Assembly: GCA_030828265.1 (NCBI GenBank)
Contig: JAURCW010000054.1
Span: 1-8,017, forward strand
DNA: 8,017 nucleotides
Origin: Burkholderiales bacterium
Lineage (GTDB): Bacteria; Pseudomonadota; Gammaproteobacteria; Burkholderiales; Burkholderiaceae_A
Reading direction: 5' to 3'
The notes beneath the pieces were generated by a model that made no database searches, was not told the origin of the DNA, and saw only the letters and a list, made by a program, of their open reading frames with translations. Both the position numbers and the translations under genes were made by a program. This document shows, in pieces, positions 1 through 5,886 of the stretch (position 1 is the stretch's first letter; each line of letters starts with the position of its first letter).

Positions 1-426
1 CTGGAGGCGATGCGCACGGCGGCCGACCAACTGCAAGAGGCCATTGGCGATCTTCAACAGCTCATCGCTGCGACCAATGAGAAGGTCTTGGGTCTGCGGC
101 CATCCAGCACCAACAACAGCACCACAGCCAGTGCGTCCATCGTCGGGCCGGCTAACGCGCCCACCAGCACCCTGGAGTCCGTCAACAAGACCCTTCAGGC
201 CACAGAGGCCACGCTTCGTAAGGCGCAGGAAAGCCTGACCAAGCTGGACGCTGTGCTTGACGACACCAAAGCCATTACGCGCAATGTGCGGGCGGCAAGC
301 CAGGATCTCGAGCTACTTCGATACGAGGTTGAAGCGAGCCTAAGAACAGCCGATGAGCTAATGCGCGATGTTCAGAGGGTCTGGCCTTTATCGCAGGACC
401 CCGAGAAAGGACTTGCCCTTCCATGA
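1..426 (+). CDS. MlaD/Mce-family lipid transporter subunit, C-terminal part (5' end outside window)
   Basis: The frame is open from the first base, so the visible 141 residues are the C-terminal part of a longer protein; the first ATG, at base 10, is internal. The segment is almost entirely heptad-like helix (residues roughly 1-30 and 58-130) broken by a Ser/Thr/Asn/Ala-rich linker. It ends with a pattern typical of single-Mce-domain proteins of Burkholderiales: a short coiled coil, then SLRTADELMRDVQRVWPL and a short charged tail ending in LP. Family knowledge: such proteins are anchored in the inner membrane, form hexameric rings through an N-terminal Mce domain and carry phospholipids across the periplasm with an ABC permease and ATPase. 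The Mce domain itself is not visible. The 4-base ATGA overlap with the next gene implies translational coupling. The family call rests on the tail and on the lipoprotein neighbour, so it is moderately sure. Confidence 0.68.
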   Translation: MEAMRTAADQLQEAIGDLQQLIAATNEKVLGLRPSSTNNSTTASASIVGPANAPTSTLESVNKTLQATEATLRKAQESLTKLDAVLDDTKAITRNVRAASQDLELLRYEVEASLRTADELMRDVQRVWPLSQDPEKGLALP

Positions 427-1172
427 CTCAGGTTCATTCAAAAGTGGTTTTGCTGAGCCTTGCCCTCGCCGCGAGCCTTCTCATTTCAGCCTGCGCAGGC
501 AAACCCAGCCCGCCAGGCTTCTTATCGGCCGCCCAGACGGCCATGGCCCGCGGCAGTCAGGCGCACCTTGAAGGCGACTCGCGTCGGTCGGCCATTGAGT
601 ATCAGAGGGCTATCCAGCTCTTAAGCCAGACCGGCAGGGCCGAGCTTATTGCCAAGGCAGTTCTTACAGAATGCGCGGCAGCCATTGCAGGCCTGAACTT
701 TCAGCGCTGTACCGCCTTCGATGCCCTTGCCCAGGATGCCTCTGAGGCCGACCAGGCCTATGCGCGCCTGCTGAACGGCGAACTGCAGCCAGGCAATGTC
801 CCAAAACTTCCCACTACACACCAAAGGCTCGGAGGCGCCATTGCCCAACTCCTCGCTCTAAAGGGTCAGGCCCAGCCAACCGAGGCGCAGCTTGCGGCCA
901 TTCTTTCTGAAGGTGTCGCCGCGGCGCAAGCTCAGGCAGGCCCTTTTTCTAAGCTGCTAGCCCTTGCCCTGCTGCGTCGCTATGGCTGGCCCGACGGCCT
1001 TCTCTGGCCTTCTGGGGTGAGTCAGGCCGAGGGGCAAGGCTGGCGCCGGCCTTTGCTGGCATGGCTTGAGGTGGGCTTGCAAGAAAAAAGCCGCTCGGGC
1101 GAGGTCATCACCCGTGAGCGGCTTTTAAGACAAAGGCAGCGAGTTTTAGAGCTGGGCTCTCGACCCCGCTAA
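423..1172 (+). CDS. Probable outer-membrane lipoprotein of the Mce transport operon
   Basis: A 249-residue protein. Lys7 is followed by a hydrophobic stretch (residues 8-22) and a lipobox ending in ISAC, with Cys24 as the predicted lipidated residue. Ala at +2 contains no inner-membrane retention signal, so an outer-membrane location is expected. The mature part begins with a Pro/Gly linker, followed by Ala/Leu-rich helices. The segment around residues 38-75, with GSQAHLEGDSRRSAIEYQRAI, looks like a tetratricopeptide-type helical pair; no enzyme motif is visible. The start overlaps the stop of the Mce gene as ATGA, and an AAAGGA box sits 11 bases upstream (406-411). Its position suggests a periplasmic or outer-membrane accessory of the lipid transporter, in the place where other Mce operons carry an auxiliary lipoprotein. 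It does not look like the PqiC/LptE-like type. The last 30 or so codons contain a terminator-like hairpin for the opposite strand. The function beyond lipoprotein is unknown. Confidence 0.85.
   Translation: MTQVHSKVVLLSLALAASLLISACAGKPSPPGFLSAAQTAMARGSQAHLEGDSRRSAIEYQRAIQLLSQTGRAELIAKAVLTECAAAIAGLNFQRCTAFDALAQDASEADQAYARLLNGELQPGNVPKLPTTHQRLGGAIAQLLALKGQAQPTEAQLAAILSEGVAAAQAQAGPFSKLLALALLRRYGWPDGLLWPSGVSQAEGQGWRRPLLAWLEVGLQEKSRSGEVITRERLLRQRQRVLELGSRPR
1077..1090. repeat. 14-bp direct repeat, copy 1 (downstream of phasin)
   Basis: TTGCAAGAAAAAAG here is identical to 1957-1970. This copy provides the T run of the phasin terminator when read on the minus strand and encodes the end of LQEKS in the lipoprotein gene. 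Part of it is a simple A run, so chance identity is possible. Confidence 0.5.
1084..1126 (-). terminator. Intrinsic terminator of the phasin gene, inside the convergent lipoprotein gene
   Basis: A perfect 11-bp stem (AAAAGCCGCTC at 1086-1096 and its complement at 1116-1126) can be extended by GGG/CCC (1097-1099 with 1111-1113), leaving a loop of about 11 bases. Read on the minus strand it ends in GCGGCTTTTTTCTT, a run of six Ts, and begins 69 bases after the phasin stop codon. On the plus strand the T run is only four, so it is a weaker terminator there and would cut the lipoprotein mRNA before its stop codon at 1170-1172. The better fit is therefore phasin termination, possibly with some activity in both directions. 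Confidence 0.8.
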
Positions 1173-1194
1173 GCCTTTGTGAACGACCAATGAA

Positions 1195-1761
1195 TTACTC
1201 AGCGCGCTTGCGGCCCTTGGCTGCAGGCGAGACAACCGTCTCACCGGCTTTAGCAACGGCCTCAACATTGGCCTCAACCATTTCAACAACCTGCTTAGAA
1301 GCCTTGTTCATGGCGTCATAAGCCGTGTTGGTCGCGCTAAAGGCTGACTTCATAAGAGCAATCACGCCTTCGGTTCCTGCAGGAGCCGTCTTGGAGAGTT
1401 CGTTAATCATGCCGGCCATGGACTTATTCAGGTCAGCCACTTGCTTTTCAGCAAGACGTGCCACTTCCGAGGCGGTCTCTGCGTTAATGGCATAGGCCTG
1501 ACGGGCATAACCGGTGGCCTTGGCAGCGGCGGGCTGTGCAGCACCTTGGGCAACGCCGTAAAGCTCTTGAGCATCCTTCACGCCGAGCATCTGGCTGGAA
1601 GCCTCAGCAGCGTCAGCCAACGAAGCGCGCGCTGTTTTTAGGTTCAGGTCAATCTGCTTTTCCATGGCATCAAACGAGGTTGCAGCCAGCTGAGCCATGG
1701 CGGCGTTGGCATTCTTGATGGCAGAAAGGAAATGCTCGGGGGTAACGATGGTCTGGTTCAT
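1195..1761 (-). CDS. Phasin family protein (polyhydroxyalkanoate granule-associated)
   Basis: A 188-residue, Ala-rich, all-helical protein without signal peptide or membrane segment. Phasins coat cytoplasmic PHB/PHA granules, control their size and number and prevent coalescence. Visible hallmarks of the Phasin_2-type family are the start MNQTIVTPEHFLSA, the amphipathic helix around residues 17-60 with FDAMEKQIDLNLKTAR, the ASSQMLGVKDAQEL segment near residues 55-68, and a long C-terminal helix. The tail is basic (PAAKGRKRAE), as in many betaproteobacterial phasins, where such a tail can contact DNA or other granule proteins. Length is normal (about 180-190). The start is well supported by AAGGAG seven bases upstream. 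It is a single-gene transcription unit, with its own promoter and a hairpin terminator inside the convergent lipoprotein gene. phaP is the usual name, but bacteria often carry several paralogues, so no symbol is given. Confidence 0.93.
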   Translation of the reverse strand: MNQTIVTPEHFLSAIKNANAAMAQLAATSFDAMEKQIDLNLKTARASLADAAEASSQMLGVKDAQELYGVAQGAAQPAAAKATGYARQAYAINAETASEVARLAEKQVADLNKSMAGMINELSKTAPAGTEGVIALMKSAFSATNTAYDAMNKASKQVVEMVEANVEAVAKAGETVVSPAAKGRKRAE

Positions 1762-1768
1762 GGTGAAA

Positions 1769-1774
1769 CTCCTT
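1769..1774 (-). promoter_or_regulatory. Shine-Dalgarno site of the phasin gene
   Basis: AAGGAG on the minus strand, seven bases before the ATG at 1759-1761. It is the strongest ribosome-binding site in the window, in keeping with the high expression usual for phasins, and it fixes the start codon. Confidence 0.85.
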
Positions 1775-1882
1775 GATCAATTAAATAGGGTTAAAAAAGA
1801 CTTCCTAAGCCTGCTGGTCTGGTCTATCGAGCCCAATTTAAGGGGCTTTTGACGCATCACAGCAGAAGGACGAGCCTTATAT

Positions 1883-1903
1883 AAAGCGCTTAGCGCATCC
1901 TTT
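1883..1903 (-). other. Possible 5'-leader hairpin with a two-codon open frame, phasin mRNA
   Basis: On the minus strand the expected start of the phasin transcript reads AAAGGATGCGCTAAGCGCTTT. GCGC at 1886-1889 and 1893-1896 can pair around a UAA loop, and flanking AAA/UUU extend the stem past a small bulge. The same bases hold ATG-CGC-TAA (1890-1898), a minimal open frame right after AAAGG. The leader from here to the phasin start is about 140 bases. The hairpin could protect the mRNA 5' end; the mini-frame may be chance. Confidence 0.3.
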
Positions 1904-1909
1904 GAAAGA

Positions 1910-1939
1910 ATTATATTGTGCGTTGCACCATAATCGCAA
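1910..1939 (-). promoter_or_regulatory. Candidate sigma-70 promoter of the phasin gene
   Basis: On the minus strand TTGCGA (1934-1939) and a perfect TATAAT (1910-1915) are separated by 18 bases. The transcript would start near 1903, giving a leader of about 140 bases. The -10 box matches the consensus fully and the -35 box at four of six positions. It lies in the only sizeable intergenic gap in the window, oriented towards the phasin gene. A second AT-rich stretch (TTTATATAAG, near 1878-1887) is a weaker alternative -10 region. Confidence 0.6.
1918..1928. promoter_or_regulatory. Candidate operator: GTGC-N3-GCAC dyad between -35 and -10 of the phasin promoter
   Basis: GTGCGTTGCAC is an inverted repeat with 4-bp arms (1918-1921 and 1925-1928) and a 3-base spacer, inside the promoter spacer. 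A repressor bound here would block RNA polymerase. Family knowledge: phasin genes of PHB producers are usually repressed by PhaR, which leaves the DNA for nascent granules and favours TGC/GCA-rich sites. The match to PhaR is an inference from context; the arms are short. Confidence 0.4.
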
Positions 1940-1956
1940 GGCCCGGAAGGAAGAAA

Positions 1957-1970
1957 TTGCAAGAAAAAAG
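1957..1970. repeat. 14-bp direct repeat, copy 2 (upstream of phasin promoter)
   Basis: An exact copy of the 14 bases at 1077-1090, in the same orientation, about 18 bases upstream of the phasin -35 box. The two copies bracket the whole phasin transcription unit. The bases just outside differ on both sides, so the repeat is exactly 14 bp. Confidence 0.5.
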
Positions 1971-1998
1971 GTCAGAGTTTCTTTTCTAAGGCCTTGGC

Positions 1999-2019
1999 CA
2001 TGTCAGAAAGCCTGACATG
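1999..2019. repeat. Perfect 8-bp inverted repeat between response regulator and phasin promoter
   Basis: CATGTCAG (1999-2006), five bases AAAGC, then CTGACATG (2012-2019). It starts 17 bases past the stop of the response regulator gene on the minus strand and about 60 bases upstream of the phasin -35 box. As RNA it would make a stable stem, but no T run follows directly, so it is a poor intrinsic terminator. As DNA the TGTCA/TGACA half-sites resemble an operator for a dimeric regulator. Which role applies cannot be decided from sequence. Confidence 0.55.
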
Positions 2020-2035
2020 TCTAGCCCATGACCGC

Positions 2036-2656
2036 CTAAAACAGCTCGGAATCCGGCCGCTGAATGCCATACTTTTTAATGTAGTAGTAGAGATGCTCCC
2101 GGCTGATATTCAAGCGTCGGGCCGTCTCAGAGACGTTAAAGCCCGTGTCCACCAGTACCGTCCGAACCAGGCGCTCAATCACCTCCTCGCGTGCCTGTTT
2201 TAGACCCTCCTCGGTAGAGGCATCGGCCACCACCATGACGGAGAATTTTCGATCTTGCGAGCGCAGTGTCTTCTCAGACTGGCTAAAAAGAACCGCCCTT
2301 TGCAGAGCAGCCTTCACCTGAGCCTGCCGAAAAGGCTTGGTCAGGAAATCGAAGGCCCCCTCCTCCACGCAGGTCAACAGGGCGTCATCATGACTCTGGC
2401 CAGTGACCACCACCACCTTCAAGAAGGCATTCCAAAGCCGGGCCTCTTTCAAGAAACGAACCCCCTCGGAGATTCCCTGCGGATCAGGCGGCAGCCCCAG
2501 ATCAAGCAGCACGAGCTCAATCTCGGGATCACCCTTAAGCATGGCAAGGGCATCGACTGCATTGGTGGCTTCATCCACCTCATGGCCCAAAGACTCCACC
2601 AGTTCACGCTGCAGAGGCCGAAGGCTTGGGTCGTCTTCAACAATCAGGACTCTCAT
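2036..2656 (-). CDS. Response regulator, REC domain with C-terminal Fis-type HTH
   Basis: A 206-residue cytoplasmic two-component regulator. The receiver domain (residues 1-120) has the acidic pair Asp8/Asp9, the phosphoacceptor Asp52 (LVLLDLGLPP), Thr85 (VVVVTGQ) and Lys107 (FLTKPF), so all phosphorylation residues are present. After a linker, residues 155-200 carry a Fis/HTH_8-type helix-turn-helix: NVSETARRLNISREHLYYYI followed by KKYGI. There is no AAA+ sigma-54 activation domain between them, so it differs from NtrC-type regulators and resembles the RegA/ActR architecture (REC plus Fis HTH), though without the proline linker known there. It probably acts at sigma-70 promoters as activator or repressor. 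The divergent gene, 20 bases away, is a histidine kinase and the likely partner. No clear Shine-Dalgarno precedes the ATG at 2654-2656; an RBS-poor or leaderless start is possible. The domain call is sure; target genes are unknown. Confidence 0.93.
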   Translation of the reverse strand: MRVLIVEDDPSLRPLQRELVESLGHEVDEATNAVDALAMLKGDPEIELVLLDLGLPPDPQGISEGVRFLKEARLWNAFLKVVVVTGQSHDDALLTCVEEGAFDFLTKPFRQAQVKAALQRAVLFSQSEKTLRSQDRKFSVMVVADASTEEGLKQAREEVIERLVRTVLVDTGFNVSETARRLNISREHLYYYIKKYGIQRPDSELF

Positions 2657-2664
2657 TGGCTGGC

Positions 2665-2694
2665 AGTGTAACGACCATGACGCTCACCCATCAA
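2665..2694 (-). promoter_or_regulatory. Weak candidate promoter of the response regulator gene
   Basis: On the minus strand TTGATG (2689-2694) and TACACT (2665-2670) are 18 bases apart, each matching the consensus at four of six positions. The -10 box ends eight bases before the ATG, which would place transcription start at or next to the start codon and give a leaderless mRNA. The site overlaps the first codons of the divergent kinase gene. It is weak by sequence alone. Confidence 0.25.
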
Positions 2695-4644
2695 CCCTTG
2701 TTAGTGAGCCTCTCCGTTCTTGCGGTCTGCCTATCAGCCATGACGGCTGCAGCGCTGGCTGTCCGTGCGGGCCGCGCACCCAGGCCCTTTGCGCGGCGAC
2801 TATGGGGGCTGGGTGCAGCACTAAGTCTTGCTGCCGGCATCTGGTCCATGCACTTCATTGGCATGGTGGCTGTAAAGATGCCCTTCGTCTTGCAGTTTGA
2901 GCCTGGGCTCACCGCCCTGTCATTTTTACCAGCCCTGGGCGCAGGGCTTGGCCTTGTCTGGGTAAGCACGCGACCCAAGATGGCCTGGCCGCTTGAATGG
3001 GGCGCCGCTGCGCTTTCAGCAGGCGCCATTGTGGCCATGCACTACTCGGGCATGACAGCCGTTATGGTCAGCCCACGTCCCATCTACGCCGACTGGAGCT
3101 TTTGGCTTGCAGGTCTGGTTGCCTTTCTAACCAGTCTGTTGGCTTTTCGGTTCCTACGCTCGGCCATGGCCTCTGCCCAGACTCCGCATTGGAGTCGACT
3201 GCTAGTCATTGGTATCACCCTTGGGCTTGCCGCCTCGGGCATGCACTACTCGGCCATGGCGGGCACGGTGTTTCTAGACGGAACGGTCTGCGCCGCCCCT
3301 ACAACGCTTAACAAAGACCTTGCCACCTTGTCCTCAGCCTTTGGCGAGCATGTTGGCCTTGCGACTTCTATTTTTCTTATTTTGCTCACGGTCAATATCA
3401 CGGGCATTGTGGTCTCAGTCTTTGACCATCGGCTTGAAGATGCCAATCGAAAACGCGCAGAGGCCCTTGCCCTTGCCAACGAACGACTCAATATCAAGGC
3501 CGACCAACTGACCGACGAGCTTGCCCTTGAGAAGTCTATTTTCGAGGCGGCGGTGGCGGCCACCCAGGACTGCATCTGGTCTTGGCAGCCCAAGGCGCAG
3601 GCACTTTTTATTTCGCCTCATCTCAACAAGCTGCTGGGCATCAGCGCGGCCTACAGCATCACGAGTCTGGAAGAGTTGGAAGTACGCCTGCACCCCAAAG
3701 ACCTGCATGGCTTTCGTGAAGCCTTTAATAAAGCCATTGCAGACCCCGATGACCAGCTTCACCTTAAGGTCAGGCTGCGCAAGGTACATGGCGACTGGCT
3801 ATGGGTACTTTTTCGGGGGCGCATGGTCCATCACCTGCAAGGCGAAGATGCCATGCTGGTGGGGGCCATCTCGAATGTGGAGGCCCAACAAAAGGCCGAG
3901 GACGAGGCGCGTCAACTGGCCGAACAACAACGCGAACTTGCCATTTTGCGAAGCCGCATTGTTCGCATCCTGAGCCATGAGCTGAAAACGCCGCTTGCCG
4001 TGATCACCACAAGCGCAGATCTGCTTGAAGTCACAAGCCAGCCCCGTGACCCTCGTCACGAGAAAAAGATGGCCAGCTACTTCAGTGGAATTATTGATGC
4101 GGTCCAGCGCATCCAGTCCATCCTTGACCACGCCCTTGAGTTCAACCAACTGGAGTCGCTCGAGGCCATTGCCAAACCAGGCTGGTGTCAGCCCCTGGCG
4201 CTCTGCCGGGAGGCCATGGAATGGGCGTACCAAGCCCAATCGCTGGCCCCTGAATCCTTGCGATTTCAGGCAAGCCCGTTTCAAGGGGAGTGCATGCTGG
4301 ACCGAAGGCTCTTTGGTCTTGTGGTTCAAAACCTTCTATCCAATGCCATTAAGTACAGCGATGGCAAGCCTGTGGACGTTCATCTTCAGCACACGGGCGA
4401 CCTTTTAACCTTAGAGGTCTGCGACCAAGGCCCGGGCATCCCCGAAGCCGAGCAGAGCAAGCTTTTTAAGGCCTTCTTCCGAGGCGAGGCGGGCGGCGAC
4501 AAGCCCGGTACAGGGCTCGGGCTGTCCATTGCTGCGCGAGCCGCGCAGGCCATGGGCGGTGAATTGCGTTTGGTGGTATCGAGCCCCAAAGGCAGTCGAT
4601 TCCGACTCGAAATAACCTGTCTTTCTCGATCCACCCAAGCCTAG
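2677..4644 (+). CDS. Hybrid-free sensor histidine kinase with MHYT membrane sensor and PAS domain
   Basis: A 655-residue inner-membrane kinase. Residues 1-250 form an MHYT domain of about seven membrane helices with three motif copies, MHFIGM (58-63), MHYSGM (121-126) and MHYSAM (189-194). In this family the Met and His residues are proposed to bind a metal, probably copper, and sense a diatomic gas such as O2, CO or NO. A short coiled coil (254-290) leads to a PAS_3-like domain (about 288-405; DCIWSW, RLRKVHGDWLWV). The kinase core has the H-box with His434 (ILSHELKTPL), the N-box (QNLLSNAIKYSDG, 551-563), G1 (DQGPGIP, 583-589), the F-box (LFKAFF) and G2 (GTGLGL, 611-616), so it should be active. 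No receiver domain is fused. The ATG at 2677 was chosen because MHYT domains begin directly with this segment; upstream TTG codons (2626, 2656) would run into the divergent regulator gene. No good Shine-Dalgarno is seen. Likely partner: the divergent REC-Fis regulator. Confidence 0.93.
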   Translation: MTLTHQPLLVSLSVLAVCLSAMTAAALAVRAGRAPRPFARRLWGLGAALSLAAGIWSMHFIGMVAVKMPFVLQFEPGLTALSFLPALGAGLGLVWVSTRPKMAWPLEWGAAALSAGAIVAMHYSGMTAVMVSPRPIYADWSFWLAGLVAFLTSLLAFRFLRSAMASAQTPHWSRLLVIGITLGLAASGMHYSAMAGTVFLDGTVCAAPTTLNKDLATLSSAFGEHVGLATSIFLILLTVNITGIVVSVFDHRLEDANRKRAEALALANERLNIKADQLTDELALEKSIFEAAVAATQDCIWSWQPKAQALFISPHLNKLLGISAAYSITSLEELEVRLHPKDLHGFREAFNKAIADPDDQLHLKVRLRKVHGDWLWVLFRGRMVHHLQGEDAMLVGAISNVEAQQKAEDEARQLAEQQRELAILRSRIVRILSHELKTPLAVITTSADLLEVTSQPRDPRHEKKMASYFSGIIDAVQRIQSILDHALEFNQLESLEAIAKPGWCQPLALCREAMEWAYQAQSLAPESLRFQASPFQGECMLDRRLFGLVVQNLLSNAIKYSDGKPVDVHLQHTGDLLTLEVCDQGPGIPEAEQSKLFKAFFRGEAGGDKPGTGLGLSIAARAAQAMGGELRLVVSSPKGSRFRLEITCLSRSTQA

Positions 4645-4666
4645 CCAAGTCATCCATAATCCAAGC

Positions 4667-5884
4667 ATGAACGCGCCAGCCACCCACGATCTTCTTCAGC
4701 GTTTTTCTGCTATCCGAAGACAAATTCACGCCAGACCCGAGCTTAAGTTCGAAGAGTTTGAAACCGCCGAGCTGGTTGCCAACGAGCTCAAAGCGCTAGG
4801 GGTGGACGAGGTGCATACAGGCATTGGGGGCACCGGCGTGGTTGGAGTCATTCGAGGTCGCGAGCCCCTTGGTGCGAATGCCTTATGCAAGGCCATTGGG
4901 CTGCGGGCCGACATGGACGCCCTGCCCATGACCGAAAAAAACAGCTTTGCCCATGCCAGCCCACATGCCGGCAAGATGCATGCCTGTGGGCACGATGGCC
5001 ACACGGCTATGCTGCTTGCAGCCGCCCAACTTCTTGTCAACGACCGTGACTTTGCCGGCACCGTGCACCTTATTTTTCAGCCGGCGGAAGAAGGGGGAGG
5101 CGGTGCCAAGGCCATGATTGACGACGGTTTATTTAAGCGTTTTGACTGCGATCAGGTCTTTGCCATTCACAACTGGCCTGGCCTTACCGAGGGCAGCTTC
5201 GGTTTTAACCCTGGGCCCATGATGGCCTCAAGTAATCAGTTTGAAATTCTTGTGAAGGGCAAAGGGGCGCATGCCGCCATGCCCCATCTAGGCATTGACC
5301 CTGTGCTTGTGGCCAGCCATCTTATTCAGGCCTTTCAAACGCTGGTTAGCCGAACCACCAAGCCCGTGGATGCCGTGGTGGTCTCGGTAACCCAGGTGAA
5401 GGCCGGCGAAGCGGTCAACGTTATTCCCGACCAATGCCAGCTGAAGGGCACTGTCCGCACCTTCAGCCTTGAAGCACTCGACAAAATCGAAGACGCCATG
5501 CAGCGCATTTGCGATCAGCTGCCTGCAGCCTTTGGTGCCTCCGCCGAGCTTCGCTTTGAACGCCAATACCCACCCACCATTAACCATCCTCAGTCCACCG
5601 AACAGGCGGCCGCGGTGGCGCGAGGCCTGGCCGGTGCGAACAAGGTGATTTTTCCCATTGAGCCCACCATGGGCGCCGAAGACTTTGCCTACATGCTGCT
5701 TGAGCGACCTGGTAGCTATATTTTTCTTGGCAACGGTGACCTCAGCGGTCCTCACCGCGAGGCAGGCCACGGCCTTGGGCCCTGCGCCTTGCACAACCCC
5801 AGCTACGATTTCAACGACAGCCTCATTCCCATCGGGGCAAGGTTCTGGCATGCCCTTGCCCACGCCTTGCTCAAACCGGCCTAA
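4667..5884 (+). CDS. M20D-family metal-dependent amidohydrolase (hippurate / N-acyl amino acid hydrolase type)
   Basis: A 405-residue cytoplasmic enzyme of normal family length (380-410). Family members hydrolyse the amide bond of N-acyl or N-aroyl amino acids such as hippurate, N-acetyl amino acids or auxin conjugates, using two metal ions. Visible motifs: RRQIHARPELKFEE near the start; GLRADMDALP (78-87); HACGHDGHTAML (105-116) with ligands Cys107 and His109; FQPAEEGGGG (137-146) with catalytic/metal Glu141 and Glu142; HNWPG with His168; the lid/dimer domain beginning KGKGAHAAMPH (197-207); PTMGAEDFAYML (333-344); and His376 near the C-terminus. All ligand positions are present. It starts 22 bases after the kinase stop on the same strand, so co-transcription is likely. 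No clear Shine-Dalgarno is present; CATAAT lies six bases before the ATG but lacks a matching -35 box. The exact substrate cannot be told; the kinase may respond to unrelated signals. Confidence 0.93.
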   Translation: MNAPATHDLLQRFSAIRRQIHARPELKFEEFETAELVANELKALGVDEVHTGIGGTGVVGVIRGREPLGANALCKAIGLRADMDALPMTEKNSFAHASPHAGKMHACGHDGHTAMLLAAAQLLVNDRDFAGTVHLIFQPAEEGGGGAKAMIDDGLFKRFDCDQVFAIHNWPGLTEGSFGFNPGPMMASSNQFEILVKGKGAHAAMPHLGIDPVLVASHLIQAFQTLVSRTTKPVDAVVVSVTQVKAGEAVNVIPDQCQLKGTVRTFSLEALDKIEDAMQRICDQLPAAFGASAELRFERQYPPTINHPQSTEQAAAVARGLAGANKVIFPIEPTMGAEDFAYMLLERPGSYIFLGNGDLSGPHREAGHGLGPCALHNPSYDFNDSLIPIGARFWHALAHALLKPA

Positions 5885-5886
5885 AG

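Noticed and set aside
1831..1848. AGCCC / GGGCT stem in the phasin leader followed by TTTT on the plus strand
   Set aside because: Only five base pairs with an AT-rich loop, and no plus-strand transcript is expected to end there.
1777..1962. 61-codon open frame on the minus strand upstream of the phasin gene
   Set aside because: It covers the phasin promoter and leader, has no RBS and no family resemblance; the bases are better explained as control region.
2626..2676. Longer N-terminus for the sensor kinase from a TTG at 2626
   Set aside because: It would overlap the divergent regulator gene, and MHYT domains normally start directly at the segment beginning at 2677.
3799..4329. 176-codon open frame on the minus strand
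   Set aside because: Antisense to the kinase core, with no recognisable domain.
5288..5863. 191-codon open frame on the minus strand
   Set aside because: Lies wholly opposite the amidohydrolase gene, whose motifs are complete; the composition reflects antisense of its codons.
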